From the NCBI RefSeq assembly GCF_000760295.1, contig NZ_JNBA01000036.1, positions 124,001 through 188,000 on the forward strand: 64,000 nt of DNA, written 5' to 3'. The notes under the pieces were generated by a model. That model saw nothing but the letters and a program-made list of their open reading frames with translations. It was not told the origin of the DNA and ran no database searches. This document shows positions 47,434-56,256 of the stretch, in pieces; the first letter of the stretch is position 1; each line of letters opens with the position of its first letter. This DNA is from Prochlorococcus sp. MIT 0701. GTDB taxonomy: Bacteria > Cyanobacteriota > Cyanobacteriia > PCC-6307 > Cyanobiaceae. A program made the position numbers and the translations under genes.

Positions 47434-50411
47434 GCTGCAACGGACACAGTCTCAGGAGGATGCTTCGCTAACACCTTCTTGAGATAATGCCCAGTGTGGC
47501 TAGTGGGATGGGATGCAACCTCTTCTGGAGTCCCCGTGACCAGAAGATCGCCACCACAATCTCCTCCTTCAGGGCCAAGATCAATAATCCAATCAGAACA
47601 ACGAATTACATCCAAGTTGTGTTCTATCACGATAATTGAATTGCCTTTATCAACAAGACGCTGCATGACGTCCATCAACTTATGCACGTCGTAAAAACTG
47701 AGGCCAGTGGTTGGTTCATCAATCAAATAAAGGGTTTTGCCAGTAGCGCGCTTTGAGAGCTCGGTAGCAAGCTTCACACGTTGAGCTTCACCACCTGAAA
47801 GCGTGGGCGCAGGCTGACCTAACTTCACATACCCAAGTCCCACATCAACCAACGTACGCAATCGATCAGCCGCCTGGGGAATAGCAGAAAAAACCTCAGC
47901 AGCCTGCTCAACCGTCATTTGCAAAACATCTGCAATGGTGTGTCCCTTGTAAGTGACCTGTAAGGTCTCCCGATTAAATCGAGCACCTTTGCAGACATCG
48001 CACTGAACATAAACATCTGGCAAAAAGTTCATTTCAATCACATTCACCCCTTGACCACGACAAGCCTCACAGCGACCACCTTTCACATTGAAACTAAACT
48101 GACCCACCTGATAACCACGAGCCTTTGCCTCAATGGAAGCAGCAAATACCTGACGAATCGGATCAAACGCACCGGTGTAGGTGGCTGGATTAGAACGCGG
48201 AGTACGGCCGATTGGCGACTGGTCGATCACGATCACCTTGTCGATCGCATTGACACCTCGCAACTCGCCCAAGCCTTGAGGGAAAGGCACCTTCAAACCC
48301 AAACTGTGATCTAAGGCAGGATGAAGCAACTCATTCACCAAAGTGCTCTTACCACTACCACTGACTCCTGTCACCGCAACGAGGCGCCCTAAAGGAAAAT
48401 CTACGGTGAGGTTTTTAAGATTATTGCGATCACAATCAATTAAACGAAGCCTGCGACTGCTTCCTTCTCTCCTCTCTTTAGGCGTAGGAATAGAGCGGCG
48501 GCCACTGAGATATGCACCTGTCAAAGATTCTTCAGCCATCAACAGATGATCCAAAGATCCCTCAACAACAATATGACCCCCATGCACCCCTGCCCCTGGA
48601 CCAATATCGACAAGATGGTCAGCGGCACGAATTGTGTCCTCATCGTGTTCTACCACTATTAAAGTGTTACCCAGATCCCTTAAACGTCTGAGCGTGGCTA
48701 ACAAACGATCATTGTCCCGCTGATGCAAACCAATGCTTGGTTCATCAAGCACATAAAGCACGCCCGTAAGACCAGCGCCGATCTGTGTCGCCAAACGAAT
48801 CCTCTGAGCCTCACCGCCAGATAAGGTCATCGCGGGTCGATCCAAACTGAGATATTCGAGCCCAACATCGAGAAGAAAGCGAAGACGCATACGAATCTCA
48901 CGCAAGACCAAATCACCGATCTGGATCTGACGTGAATTAAGCAAAGGCTCAGATCCATTGGCTGCTCCAACGCCCATCAGCTTTTCGATGCGCTCAAGAG
49001 TCAGCGCCACGCTGATAGAAGTGAGCTCAGTAATCCGATAAGGACCAACCTTCACCGCCAGCGCTTCTGCACGCAATCTCTTCCCACCACAACTTCCACA
49101 AGGGACCAACTCAAGAAACTTCTCAAGTTTCTGTCTAACAGCCTCGCCACTTGCATCACACAATTGTCTTTCCAAGATGGGCAAAATGCCCTCAAAAGGT
49201 CTCATATAACCTGTACTCTTGCTATAGCGGCTATCAGCCTGAATCTGGATCGGCTCAGAACTTCCATAAAGCAAAACATGTTGCTGATCTGCCGTTAAGT
49301 TCTTCCATGGCGTTTTAATTTCAAAATCAAAGGCCTCACCAACTGAATAAAGCAATGAGAAGTAATAGCTGTTGTCCTTATCACTCCAAGGCGCGACAGC
49401 GGCATAAACAGGCAGGGAAGGATCAGGAACAACCCGTTCTAAAGTGAACTTACGAAGATGGCCGATGCCATGACAATCAGAACAAGCACCATAAGGGCTA
49501 TTAAACGAAAATAGCCTGGGAGAAAGTTCCTCAATCACCGCCCCATGTACTGGACATGCAAAATTCTCGGAATAGAGCCGCTCACGCTCCACACCATCTG
49601 GAAGAGCTTGATCCGCTTTAGGTACAACCTCCACCAAAGCAAGGCCATCACCGCGCATCAAAGCGGTACGCAATGAATCAGTCAGTCGTTCCTGAATCCC
49701 TTCCCGAGCCACCAGACGATCAACCACCACCTCAATACTGTGCAGATGGTTCTTGTCCAATTCAATGTTGTCGGCAAGCTCCCTAACCTCTGCATCAATC
49801 CGAACCCTCGCAAATCCCTCAGCAGCAAGACCACTCAACAATTTGGCGTGAGTACCCTTCTTTCCACGAACCAACGGTGCCAACAATTGGTAACGCGTTC
49901 CTTCAGGCAAAATTAGGATCTGATCCACCATCTCATCGATGGTCTGAGGCCGGATTAGCCGATCACATTGCGGGCAGTGAGGTTCTCCAGCACGTCCGAA
50001 TAGCAAGCGCAAATAATCCTGAATTTCCGTGACCGTTCCAACGGTTGAACGAGGATTGTGACTCGTCGACTTCTGGTCAATGGAAATCGCCGGTGACAAC
50101 CCCTCAATAGCATCGACATCAGGCTTATCAACCTGACCCAAAAACTGACGGGCATAAGCGGAAAGACTCTCGACGTATCGACGCTGACCCTCAGCAAAAA
50201 TCGTGTCGAACGCTAAAGAGCTCTTTCCGCTTCCACTTACTCCGGTTAAAACCACCAGCTTGTTGCGTGGAAGGGTGATATCAACGTTCTTGAGGTTGTG
50301 CTGACGCGCACCTCGCACGCGAATCACATCCTCCAATGAGCCTCCACTCAGATTCACCTGCCTACTCAAACGATGATCCTTGACCTTGACGGCATCGGCA
50401 TCTCGCCCCAT
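47430..50411 (-). CDS. uvrA: Excinuclease ABC subunit UvrA
   Basis: 993 residues, full length. It recognises bulky DNA lesions with UvrB. Two ABC ATPase halves are seen: VVLTGVSGSGKSSLAFDTIFAEGQRRYVESLSAYARQFL and VAVTGVSGSGKSTLVNELL. Zinc Cys pairs occur in HCPQCDRLI, CPVHG...CSDCHGIGHL and GGRCEACRGQGVNVIEMNFLPDVYVQCDVCKGARF. Signatures LSGGEAQRIRLATQIG and LSGGEAQRVKLATELS are complete. About 30 residues precede the core. The hydrolase gene follows with a 4-base overlap. Confidence 0.98.
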   Translation of the reverse strand: MGRDADAVKVKDHRLSRQVNLSGGSLEDVIRVRGARQHNLKNVDITLPRNKLVVLTGVSGSGKSSLAFDTIFAEGQRRYVESLSAYARQFLGQVDKPDVDAIEGLSPAISIDQKSTSHNPRSTVGTVTEIQDYLRLLFGRAGEPHCPQCDRLIRPQTIDEMVDQILILPEGTRYQLLAPLVRGKKGTHAKLLSGLAAEGFARVRIDAEVRELADNIELDKNHLHSIEVVVDRLVAREGIQERLTDSLRTALMRGDGLALVEVVPKADQALPDGVERERLYSENFACPVHGAVIEELSPRLFSFNSPYGACSDCHGIGHLRKFTLERVVPDPSLPVYAAVAPWSDKDNSYYFSLLYSVGEAFDFEIKTPWKNLTADQQHVLLYGSSEPIQIQADSRYSKSTGYMRPFEGILPILERQLCDASGEAVRQKLEKFLELVPCGSCGGKRLRAEALAVKVGPYRITELTSISVALTLERIEKLMGVGAANGSEPLLNSRQIQIGDLVLREIRMRLRFLLDVGLEYLSLDRPAMTLSGGEAQRIRLATQIGAGLTGVLYVLDEPSIGLHQRDNDRLLATLRRLRDLGNTLIVVEHDEDTIRAADHLVDIGPGAGVHGGHIVVEGSLDHLLMAEESLTGAYLSGRRSIPTPKERREGSSRRLRLIDCDRNNLKNLTVDFPLGRLVAVTGVSGSGKSTLVNELLHPALDHSLGLKVPFPQGLGELRGVNAIDKVIVIDQSPIGRTPRSNPATYTGAFDPIRQVFAASIEAKARGYQVGQFSFNVKGGRCEACRGQGVNVIEMNFLPDVYVQCDVCKGARFNRETLQVTYKGHTIADVLQMTVEQAAEVFSAIPQAADRLRTLVDVGLGYVKLGQPAPTLSGGEAQRVKLATELSKRATGKTLYLIDEPTTGLSFYDVHKLMDVMQRLVDKGNSIIVIEHNLDVIRCSDWIIDLGPEGGDCGGDLLVTGTPEEVASHPTSHTGHYLKKVLAKHPPETVSVAA

Positions 50412-50457
50412 GAGGCATAAATCAATAGCAAAAGAGTCTACGAAAACCAGCTGTCAA

Positions 50458-52146
50458 TTAGGCCACTTGTTGGTCCAGCAAGCTGGCCGCATAGGCCCGC
50501 GCCTCAGCCAAATCCCCGCCAGCCAAATCCGCCAATTCCTGCATTCGAGACTGAGTGTCCCTCAGTTGGGACACTCGCGATCGTGTCAAGCCCTGCTCAA
50601 CTAACTTGCTAACACGGAAATGATGGTCTGCAGCTGCCGCCACCAATGGTTGATGAGTAACACAAAAGACTTGTCGATGAAGAGCTAGATCCTTAAGAAG
50701 ACTGGCAATCTCGCCACTCAACCGGCCACTTACTCCTGCATCAATCTCATCAAACAGCAAGGTGCTCAGTCCATCCACTGCACAGAGGGTTGTTTTAAGG
50801 GCAAGCAAAAAACGAGACATCTCACCACCCGACGCCACTTCAGCAAGAGGAGCTAAAGGCTGGCCAGGATTAGCGGAAAAAAGAAATTGAACAGCATCCG
50901 CACCATGTTCACTAGGCACAGCGGAGTTGAGCTGAACCTTAAAACGCACATTGGCCAGACCCATCGGACGCAAATATGTCATCAACTTCTGCTCTAATTG
51001 GCGCGCCGCTTTCTCCCTAACAACTGTTAGAGACTGATTGGCTCGATCCCTACAATTCCGGGCATTTTCCTCCTCTTTCTTCAACTGCTCTAAAGCAGCT
51101 TCTGCCCCACCGAGTGCCAAATGATTCCTCAATTCATCCCGACGAACCAGCATCTGAGGCAAATCCAAACCAAAGCGTCTCTCCAAACGCTTCAAAAACG
51201 CGAGCCGTTCCTGCAACTGATCAAGACGTTCCGGATCACTCTCCAAAACAGCACCGTAATGCTCAAGCTGATGAATCAAATCCTGCAAACCGGCCTCAAA
51301 ATCCAGACACTGATCCAGCTGAGTAACCAAAGAAGAGTCCAGCAAAGACATTGCCTGAAGTTGATGAACACAGGCAGCCAAATGATCCAGAACAGACGGC
51401 ACTTGATCAGCGCCCAGTTTCAACCGACCGATCAATACACCTAAGCCCTCCTGCAACCTCACGCCATGAACAAGTCGATCCTGCTCCCGCTGAAGAGTCT
51501 TGTCTTCGCAGCAATCGTCTAACTGAGCAAGCTCCAGTTCCTCAAGCTGCATTTCCTCCTCCTGTCTTTGCCGTTGCAACTGCTGCCAATTGGCTTGAGC
51601 CTGCTCAAGCCTTAAAGAGTTCTGTTGCCAATCAGACCAGCTTTGCTTCACTTGCAAAAGAGAACGTTCCAAAACAACACCACCAAAACAATCCAACCAA
51701 CGACGCTGCTGACCAGGTCTCGCCAATTGCTGAGCCTGACCCTGCACAGTGAGATCAATCAACAACGGACGCAAAGTGAGTATCTGCTGCCGATTGACCG
51801 TCACCCCATTGAGTCGAAAACGACTGCTAACTCGATTGTCCTGACGACGCCACTCCCTAGAAAGGACCAGTTCCGCATCTTCTGAATCAAACTCCTGATC
51901 CTTAAGCCAATGTTCTACAGCTGGATTAAGCGCGAAACTTGCCTCAATCTGACCACGCTCCTCACCAAAACTAAGTAAGCGAACTCCCGCAGTTCCTTGC
52001 GCTCCTCCCAAAAGAGCATCCAATGCCTCAAACAGGATCGATTTTCCCGCTCCTGTTTCACCCGTAAGAACCGTAAAACCTTGATCAAAGCTCAGCTCCA
52101 GGCTGTCGATCAAAGCAATGTTTTGAAGTCGAAGACCAATTAACAC
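50458..52146 (-). CDS. recN: DNA repair protein RecN
   Basis: About 562 residues from GTG 52146. SMC-like ATPase of double-strand break repair: VLIGLRLQNIALIDSLELSFDQGFTVLTGETGAGKSILFEALDALLGG with Walker A, long coiled-coil arms, and LAPLAEVASGGEMSRFLLALK, STLLFDEIDAGVSGRLSGEIASLL and VFCVTHQPLVAAAADHHF at the C-terminus. I chose GTG 52146 because the conserved sequence starts there; the frame continues to a TTG at 52185 with unconserved residues. An 8-bp inverted repeat begins at this start codon. Confidence 0.94.
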   Translation of the reverse strand: MLIGLRLQNIALIDSLELSFDQGFTVLTGETGAGKSILFEALDALLGGAQGTAGVRLLSFGEERGQIEASFALNPAVEHWLKDQEFDSEDAELVLSREWRRQDNRVSSRFRLNGVTVNRQQILTLRPLLIDLTVQGQAQQLARPGQQRRWLDCFGGVVLERSLLQVKQSWSDWQQNSLRLEQAQANWQQLQRQRQEEEMQLEELELAQLDDCCEDKTLQREQDRLVHGVRLQEGLGVLIGRLKLGADQVPSVLDHLAACVHQLQAMSLLDSSLVTQLDQCLDFEAGLQDLIHQLEHYGAVLESDPERLDQLQERLAFLKRLERRFGLDLPQMLVRRDELRNHLALGGAEAALEQLKKEEENARNCRDRANQSLTVVREKAARQLEQKLMTYLRPMGLANVRFKVQLNSAVPSEHGADAVQFLFSANPGQPLAPLAEVASGGEMSRFLLALKTTLCAVDGLSTLLFDEIDAGVSGRLSGEIASLLKDLALHRQVFCVTHQPLVAAAADHHFRVSKLVEQGLTRSRVSQLRDTQSRMQELADLAGGDLAEARAYAASLLDQQVA

Positions 52147-52168
52147 GGTCGACCCCGGGTGTCGACCG
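52146..52168. repeat. Inverted repeat at the recN start
   Basis: CGGTCGAC and GTCGACCG, a perfect 8-bp stem with a 7-base GC-rich loop (CCCGGGT). It covers the recN GTG and lies 36 bases before the divergent ABC1 kinase gene. It may be an operator or an RNA hairpin at the recN leader. Confidence 0.5.
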
Positions 52169-52204
52169 ACGCTAGCGGCTATCAAAGTCGTTTAGAAGGG
52201 GGGG

Positions 52205-54094
52205 ATGATCAAGACCCCCCTCAGGATGGAGACAGAACTCGGGGATTTCATCGAGGCAGCAGGCCTACTTGAATACGACCCTGCTGCAATTACCAGAATT
52301 TATGCCGGTCATCCACAACGCCTTTTGCGTCGACTATGGCAAACACTTCTACCAATTGGTCTGTTTCTGATTGGCTTAGCAGGGGACAAAGTTTTTGGCT
52401 TACTGAACGATGCAAATCGTGCTCGTTGCCGAGCACGAGAATTCGCGGAACTCTTGGTAGAACTTGGCCCTGCTTTCATTAAGGCCGGACAAGCTCTTTC
52501 CAGTCGACCAGACCTGGTACCACCAGTTCTACTGGAAGAACTTTCACAACTCCAAGACCAATTGCCAGGCTTCGACAGTGTCATGGCTATGGCCTGCATA
52601 GAAGAAGACCTTGAAGCACCAATCGAAGAGATCTACGAACAACTCGACAAAGAGCCCATCTCTGCCGCCTCTCTAGGACAGGTCCACCGAGGCGTACTCA
52701 AAGGAGGTCAACAGGTGGCCGTCAAGGTACAACGACCAGGACTTCGTGAACAAATCACCCTTGATCTCTACATCGTACGGAACATTGCCGCATGGCTAAA
52801 CAGCAATGTGAGATTGATACGTAGTGATCTTGTGGCGCTGATTGATGAGCTAGGCCGAAGAGTATTTGAAGAGATGGATTATCTCAATGAAGCTGCCAAT
52901 GCAGAGCGTTTCCGCACGCTTCACAGCCACAATCAACGCATAGCTGTACCAATGATCTATCGACAAGCGACTAGCCGTCGAGTACTTACAATGGAATGGA
53001 TTGATGGAGTAAAACTCACTAATCTAAAGGCAGTAAGAGAACTAGGAATCGATCCCAATAATATGGTTGAAGTCGGAGTTAACTGCAGCTTGCAACAGTT
53101 GCTGGAACACGGTTTTTTCCACGCTGATCCACATCCAGGCAACCTTCTAGCGATGGCCGATGGACGGCTTTGCTACCTCGATTTCGGAATGATGAGCGAG
53201 GTGAGCCGAGAATCACGTACAGGATTAATCGAAGCAGTGGTACATCTGGTAAACCGTAATTTCAACAACCTTTCACGTGACTTTGTAAAACTCGGTTTTC
53301 TAGCAGAAGATGTTAATCTCCAACCAATCGTACCTGCTTTTGAAAGTGTCTTCAGCCAAGCTCTGGAGATGGGTGTAAGTCGCCTGGATTTCAAAAGCGT
53401 AACTGATGACCTCTCTGGCGTAATGTACAAGTTCCCTTTCAAGGTACCTCCATACTACGCATTAATTATTCGTTCACTAATAACCCTTGAAGGCATCGCA
53501 TTAAGTGTAGATTCAGAATTCAAAATTCTTGGTGCCGCCTATCCTTACTTCGCTCGGCGACTCATGGAAGATCCCGACCCTCAATTACGCCAAAGCCTCA
53601 AAGAAATGCTATTCGACGGAGAAATCTTCCGCTGGACTCGACTAGAAAACCTTGTAGCAAGTGCAGCAAGCCAAGCCCAGCTCGACCTGGAAAGCTTAAT
53701 CGATCAAGTCATCGACTTCCTCTTCTCAGTCAACGGTGGTCTCTTGAGAGAACAACTTGTTGAAGCACTAATCAACCGCCTTGACGCCTTTGGCTGGCAA
53801 GCATTTCAACGTCTGGGCCGTAACCTACCGCAATCCTTGCAACCTCAACTAATAGCCATTGGTTCGGAGTCTGAAAATTCTGACGATGACGCACTGCTTG
53901 ATTTAAAACCAATTCGGCAACTAATCGCTATCTTGCAAAACCTGCCCGGCTTCACTCCTGAACTAGTCCTAAGCCGCTTACCAAGACTAATCCGCGAACC
54001 TGACACCCACAAAATGGGTATAAAAGTTGCGCAGGGTCTCGCCGAACGTGGTGTTGTCCGTCTTGTCAAGGTAGCAGCAGGAGTTTCACCCTAA
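52205..54094 (+). CDS. ABC1/UbiB-family atypical kinase
   Basis: 629 residues. The family motifs are FIKAGQALSSRPDLVPPVLLEEL (KxGQ), ISAASLGQVHRGVLKGGQQVAVKVQRPGL (Ala-rich nucleotide loop and Lys), FEEMDYLNEAANAERF, HGFFHADPHPGNLLAM (catalytic Asp/Asn) and LCYLDFGMMSE (metal Asp). Such proteins support isoprenoid quinone or tocopherol metabolism, probably at the thylakoid. A hydrophobic segment near residue 50 (LLPIGLFLIGLAG) could anchor it. A G-rich run precedes ATG 52205. It diverges from recN. Confidence 0.9.
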   Translation: MIKTPLRMETELGDFIEAAGLLEYDPAAITRIYAGHPQRLLRRLWQTLLPIGLFLIGLAGDKVFGLLNDANRARCRAREFAELLVELGPAFIKAGQALSSRPDLVPPVLLEELSQLQDQLPGFDSVMAMACIEEDLEAPIEEIYEQLDKEPISAASLGQVHRGVLKGGQQVAVKVQRPGLREQITLDLYIVRNIAAWLNSNVRLIRSDLVALIDELGRRVFEEMDYLNEAANAERFRTLHSHNQRIAVPMIYRQATSRRVLTMEWIDGVKLTNLKAVRELGIDPNNMVEVGVNCSLQQLLEHGFFHADPHPGNLLAMADGRLCYLDFGMMSEVSRESRTGLIEAVVHLVNRNFNNLSRDFVKLGFLAEDVNLQPIVPAFESVFSQALEMGVSRLDFKSVTDDLSGVMYKFPFKVPPYYALIIRSLITLEGIALSVDSEFKILGAAYPYFARRLMEDPDPQLRQSLKEMLFDGEIFRWTRLENLVASAASQAQLDLESLIDQVIDFLFSVNGGLLREQLVEALINRLDAFGWQAFQRLGRNLPQSLQPQLIAIGSESENSDDDALLDLKPIRQLIAILQNLPGFTPELVLSRLPRLIREPDTHKMGIKVAQGLAERGVVRLVKVAAGVSP

Positions 54095-54118
54095 ATTCTG
54101 TGACTAAAAGGTTCACTA

Positions 54119-54706
54119 ATGAATCAATCCAAAAAACATTCTTACCGATCTCTGATAGCTCTCTGCCTAGGTTTGGGATTAAGTCTGTTTTCAACGATGC
54201 CGAAAGCAGAAGCAGCCAAAGAAGTCGCCTTAGTGAGTGGTGCCTTCCGTCGCTCAATCTCAGTATCAGACTTGGAATATCTAGCAAAAACAGGAAAAGC
54301 CAGAGGACTTTTAAGAGATGCCCTGAAATTCAGCCGACAAAACCCTGAAACTGTTTCCAAGCTCCTAAATAAAAAGGTAGAACTTCCTATAGGGCTTACC
54401 AGTCGATTGATGACCACCCGCATTGGCAACGTAATCATCAACCGCATATCGAAAATCATCTACCCTCTAAACGTGCCAAGCCCTTCAGTAAGCGTTCCAG
54501 CATTCAGAGCTGGAGTGATCAATGGCATGCAATTAGGGAAGGGTGGCCTTAATGCCATCCACTTTCTAAAAGCCTATCCCAGCCAAACAATGACAGTAAA
54601 CCTACCGGCTCTGTTTGGAGTCATGAAAAAAGCTGAGTCAATCGCTGGTCTGGTGAAATTCTTTTCCGATTCCCCACTAGACGGCCTCAAGGAATCTAAG
54701 CCTTAA
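54119..54706 (+). CDS. Exported DUF1400 domain protein
   Basis: 195 residues. A signal peptide (SLIALCLGLGLSLFSTMPKAEAA) precedes a mature part with ALVSGAFRRSISVSDLEYLAKTGKARGLLRDAL and PETVSKLLNKKVELPIGLTSRLMTTRIGNVIINRISKII, the DUF1400 pattern (gain-of-function region often fused to alpha/beta hydrolases). No hydrolase domain follows here. It starts 24 bases after the ABC1 kinase gene. Its stop codon lies inside a 32-base palindrome that forms the terminator. Confidence 0.75.
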   Translation: MNQSKKHSYRSLIALCLGLGLSLFSTMPKAEAAKEVALVSGAFRRSISVSDLEYLAKTGKARGLLRDALKFSRQNPETVSKLLNKKVELPIGLTSRLMTTRIGNVIINRISKIIYPLNVPSPSVSVPAFRAGVINGMQLGKGGLNAIHFLKAYPSQTMTVNLPALFGVMKKAESIAGLVKFFSDSPLDGLKESKP

Positions 54707-54720
54707 GGCTTAGATTCCTT
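54689..54720 (+). terminator. Terminator hairpin covering the DUF1400 gene stop
   Basis: A 32-base perfect palindrome: 14-bp arms (54689-54702 and 54707-54720) around TTAA. The TAA stop of the DUF1400 gene (54704-54706) is in the loop and arm. No T run follows on the + strand beyond TTCTC, so it may act from either side or stabilise the 3' end. thrC starts 20 bases later. Confidence 0.65.
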
Positions 54721-54740
54721 CTCACCACTGCTCTCTGTAG

Positions 54741-55847
54741 GTGTCCCTCAACCAGAACCTCCCTCAAGCTATCGCCACAGCCCCTGTGATGCAGGATTGG
54801 CCTGGGCTAATAGAAGCGTATAGATCCTGGTTACCCGTAAGCGATACCACACCTGTCGTGACGCTCAAAGAAGGAGCCACGCCATTGATCCCTGTCAACT
54901 CCATAGCTGAACAAATTGGCAGAGGAGTCAAGGTCTACGTGAAATACGACGGCCTCAACCCCACAGGGTCCTTTAAGGACCGAGGCATGACTATGGCGAT
55001 CAGCAAGGCCAAAGAAGCTAATTGTGAAGGAGTCATATGTGCAAGTACAGGCAACACATCTGCTGCTGCTGCTGCATATGCAAGACGCGCTGGTATGCGT
55101 GCTTTTGTATTAATTCCAGACGGTTATGTAGCGCAAGGAAAGTTAGCTCAAGCTTTAGTTTATGGCGCCGAGGTGCTGGCAATTCGAGGCAATTTTGATC
55201 GTGCTCTCGACATCGTTCAAGAAATGGCCTTGAAATACCCAGTAACTCTGGTGAATTCCGTCAACCCCTACAGGCTTCAAGGTCAAAAAACTGCAGCCTT
55301 TGAAATTGTTGATGCTCTCGGAGAAGCGCCGGAATGGCTTTGCATCCCAATGGGTAATGCAGGCAACATCACTGCTTATTGGATGGGTTTTCAAGAGTAC
55401 AAACAAGCCGGAAAATGTCAACTTCTACCACAAATGATGGGATTCCAAGCAAGTGGTTCTGCTCCATTAGTTTTCAATAAGACCGTAAACAATCCAAATA
55501 CAATTGCAACGGCAATTAGAATAGGGAACCCAGTCAACAAAGAAAAAGCCATTGCCGCAAAATCAAGCAGCAATGGAGGCTTTCTTGATGTTTCAGATGA
55601 AAAAATTCTAGAAGCTTACAAATTGCTTGGTCGCGAGGAAGGCATTTTCTGTGAACCTGCAAGTGCTGCTTCTGTAGCAGGATTATTAAAACGTGCTTCT
55701 GAAGTCCCTTCAGGGGCAACTGTTGTATGTGTCCTTACTGGCAACGGTTTAAAAGATCCAGATTGTGCAATCAATAACAACGATGCAACATTTCATGCAG
55801 ACCTAAATCCAGATCTAACCACTGTGGCTCGTGTCATGGGTTTTTAA
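54741..55847 (+). CDS. thrC: Threonine synthase
   Basis: 368 residues from GTG. PLP enzyme converting O-phosphohomoserine to threonine. VVTLKEGATPLIPVNSIAEQIG, YDGLNPTGSFKDRGMTMAISKA with the PLP Lys, ICASTGNTSAAAAAYARRAGM, CIPMGNAGNITAYWMGFQEY and CVLTGNGLKDPD are all conserved. Length matches the short bacterial class. A start at MQDWPGLIEAYRSWLPV (residue 17) is possible. It is the last gene before the presumed origin. Confidence 0.95.
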   Translation: MSLNQNLPQAIATAPVMQDWPGLIEAYRSWLPVSDTTPVVTLKEGATPLIPVNSIAEQIGRGVKVYVKYDGLNPTGSFKDRGMTMAISKAKEANCEGVICASTGNTSAAAAAYARRAGMRAFVLIPDGYVAQGKLAQALVYGAEVLAIRGNFDRALDIVQEMALKYPVTLVNSVNPYRLQGQKTAAFEIVDALGEAPEWLCIPMGNAGNITAYWMGFQEYKQAGKCQLLPQMMGFQASGSAPLVFNKTVNNPNTIATAIRIGNPVNKEKAIAAKSSSNGGFLDVSDEKILEAYKLLGREEGIFCEPASAASVAGLLKRASEVPSGATVVCVLTGNGLKDPDCAINNNDATFHADLNPDLTTVARVMGF

Positions 55848-55889
55848 GGATCAAACGACCACTAGCAGCTCGAATGGACCATCTATAAT

Positions 55890-56150
55890 CTGACTGTGGA
55901 AATCATGCTCAAGTCATTATTTAAATTGGGGAAAAGGCCCCAAAACCCAACCATTTGAAAAGCTGAGCATTTTCCCCAATTAATTAAAATGTGGAAAGAA
56001 AGGCATTCCTCCACATGCCCAACTATCCTTTCCACAAGTCTCTAACCATTAGAGTCCAGTCGCCGTAAAGGATTTGTACAATTTTCCACGATTTCCTCAA
56101 GCCCTACTACTACGGTTCTTTTAATTTCTTTTAATAATTTAATCAATAAA
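55890..56150. other. Probable chromosomal replication origin (oriC)
   Basis: Between thrC and dnaN. Five sites resemble the cyanobacterial DnaA box TTTTCCACA: 55895-55903 (minus, 8 of 9), 55990-55998 (minus, 8 of 9), 56007-56015 (plus, 7 of 9), 56028-56036 (plus, 8 of 9) and 56082-56090 (plus, 8 of 9). An AT-rich tract at 56117-56150 (TTTTAATTTCTTTTAATAAT and onward) could be the unwinding element. A 12-bp inverted repeat (55924-55935 with 55970-55981) lies inside. The strand composition of the chromosome changes across this point. In Prochlorococcus and marine Synechococcus the origin is next to dnaN. Confidence 0.8.
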
Positions 56151-56256
56151 GCCGGGGGGTTGTGAATGAGAATGATCTGTCATTGCACTTCTTGCTGGCT
56201 TGTGAAATTGTGGGAGACCTCTTCAGCGTTCTCGTTCTAGTCGTGACATTGATTCA

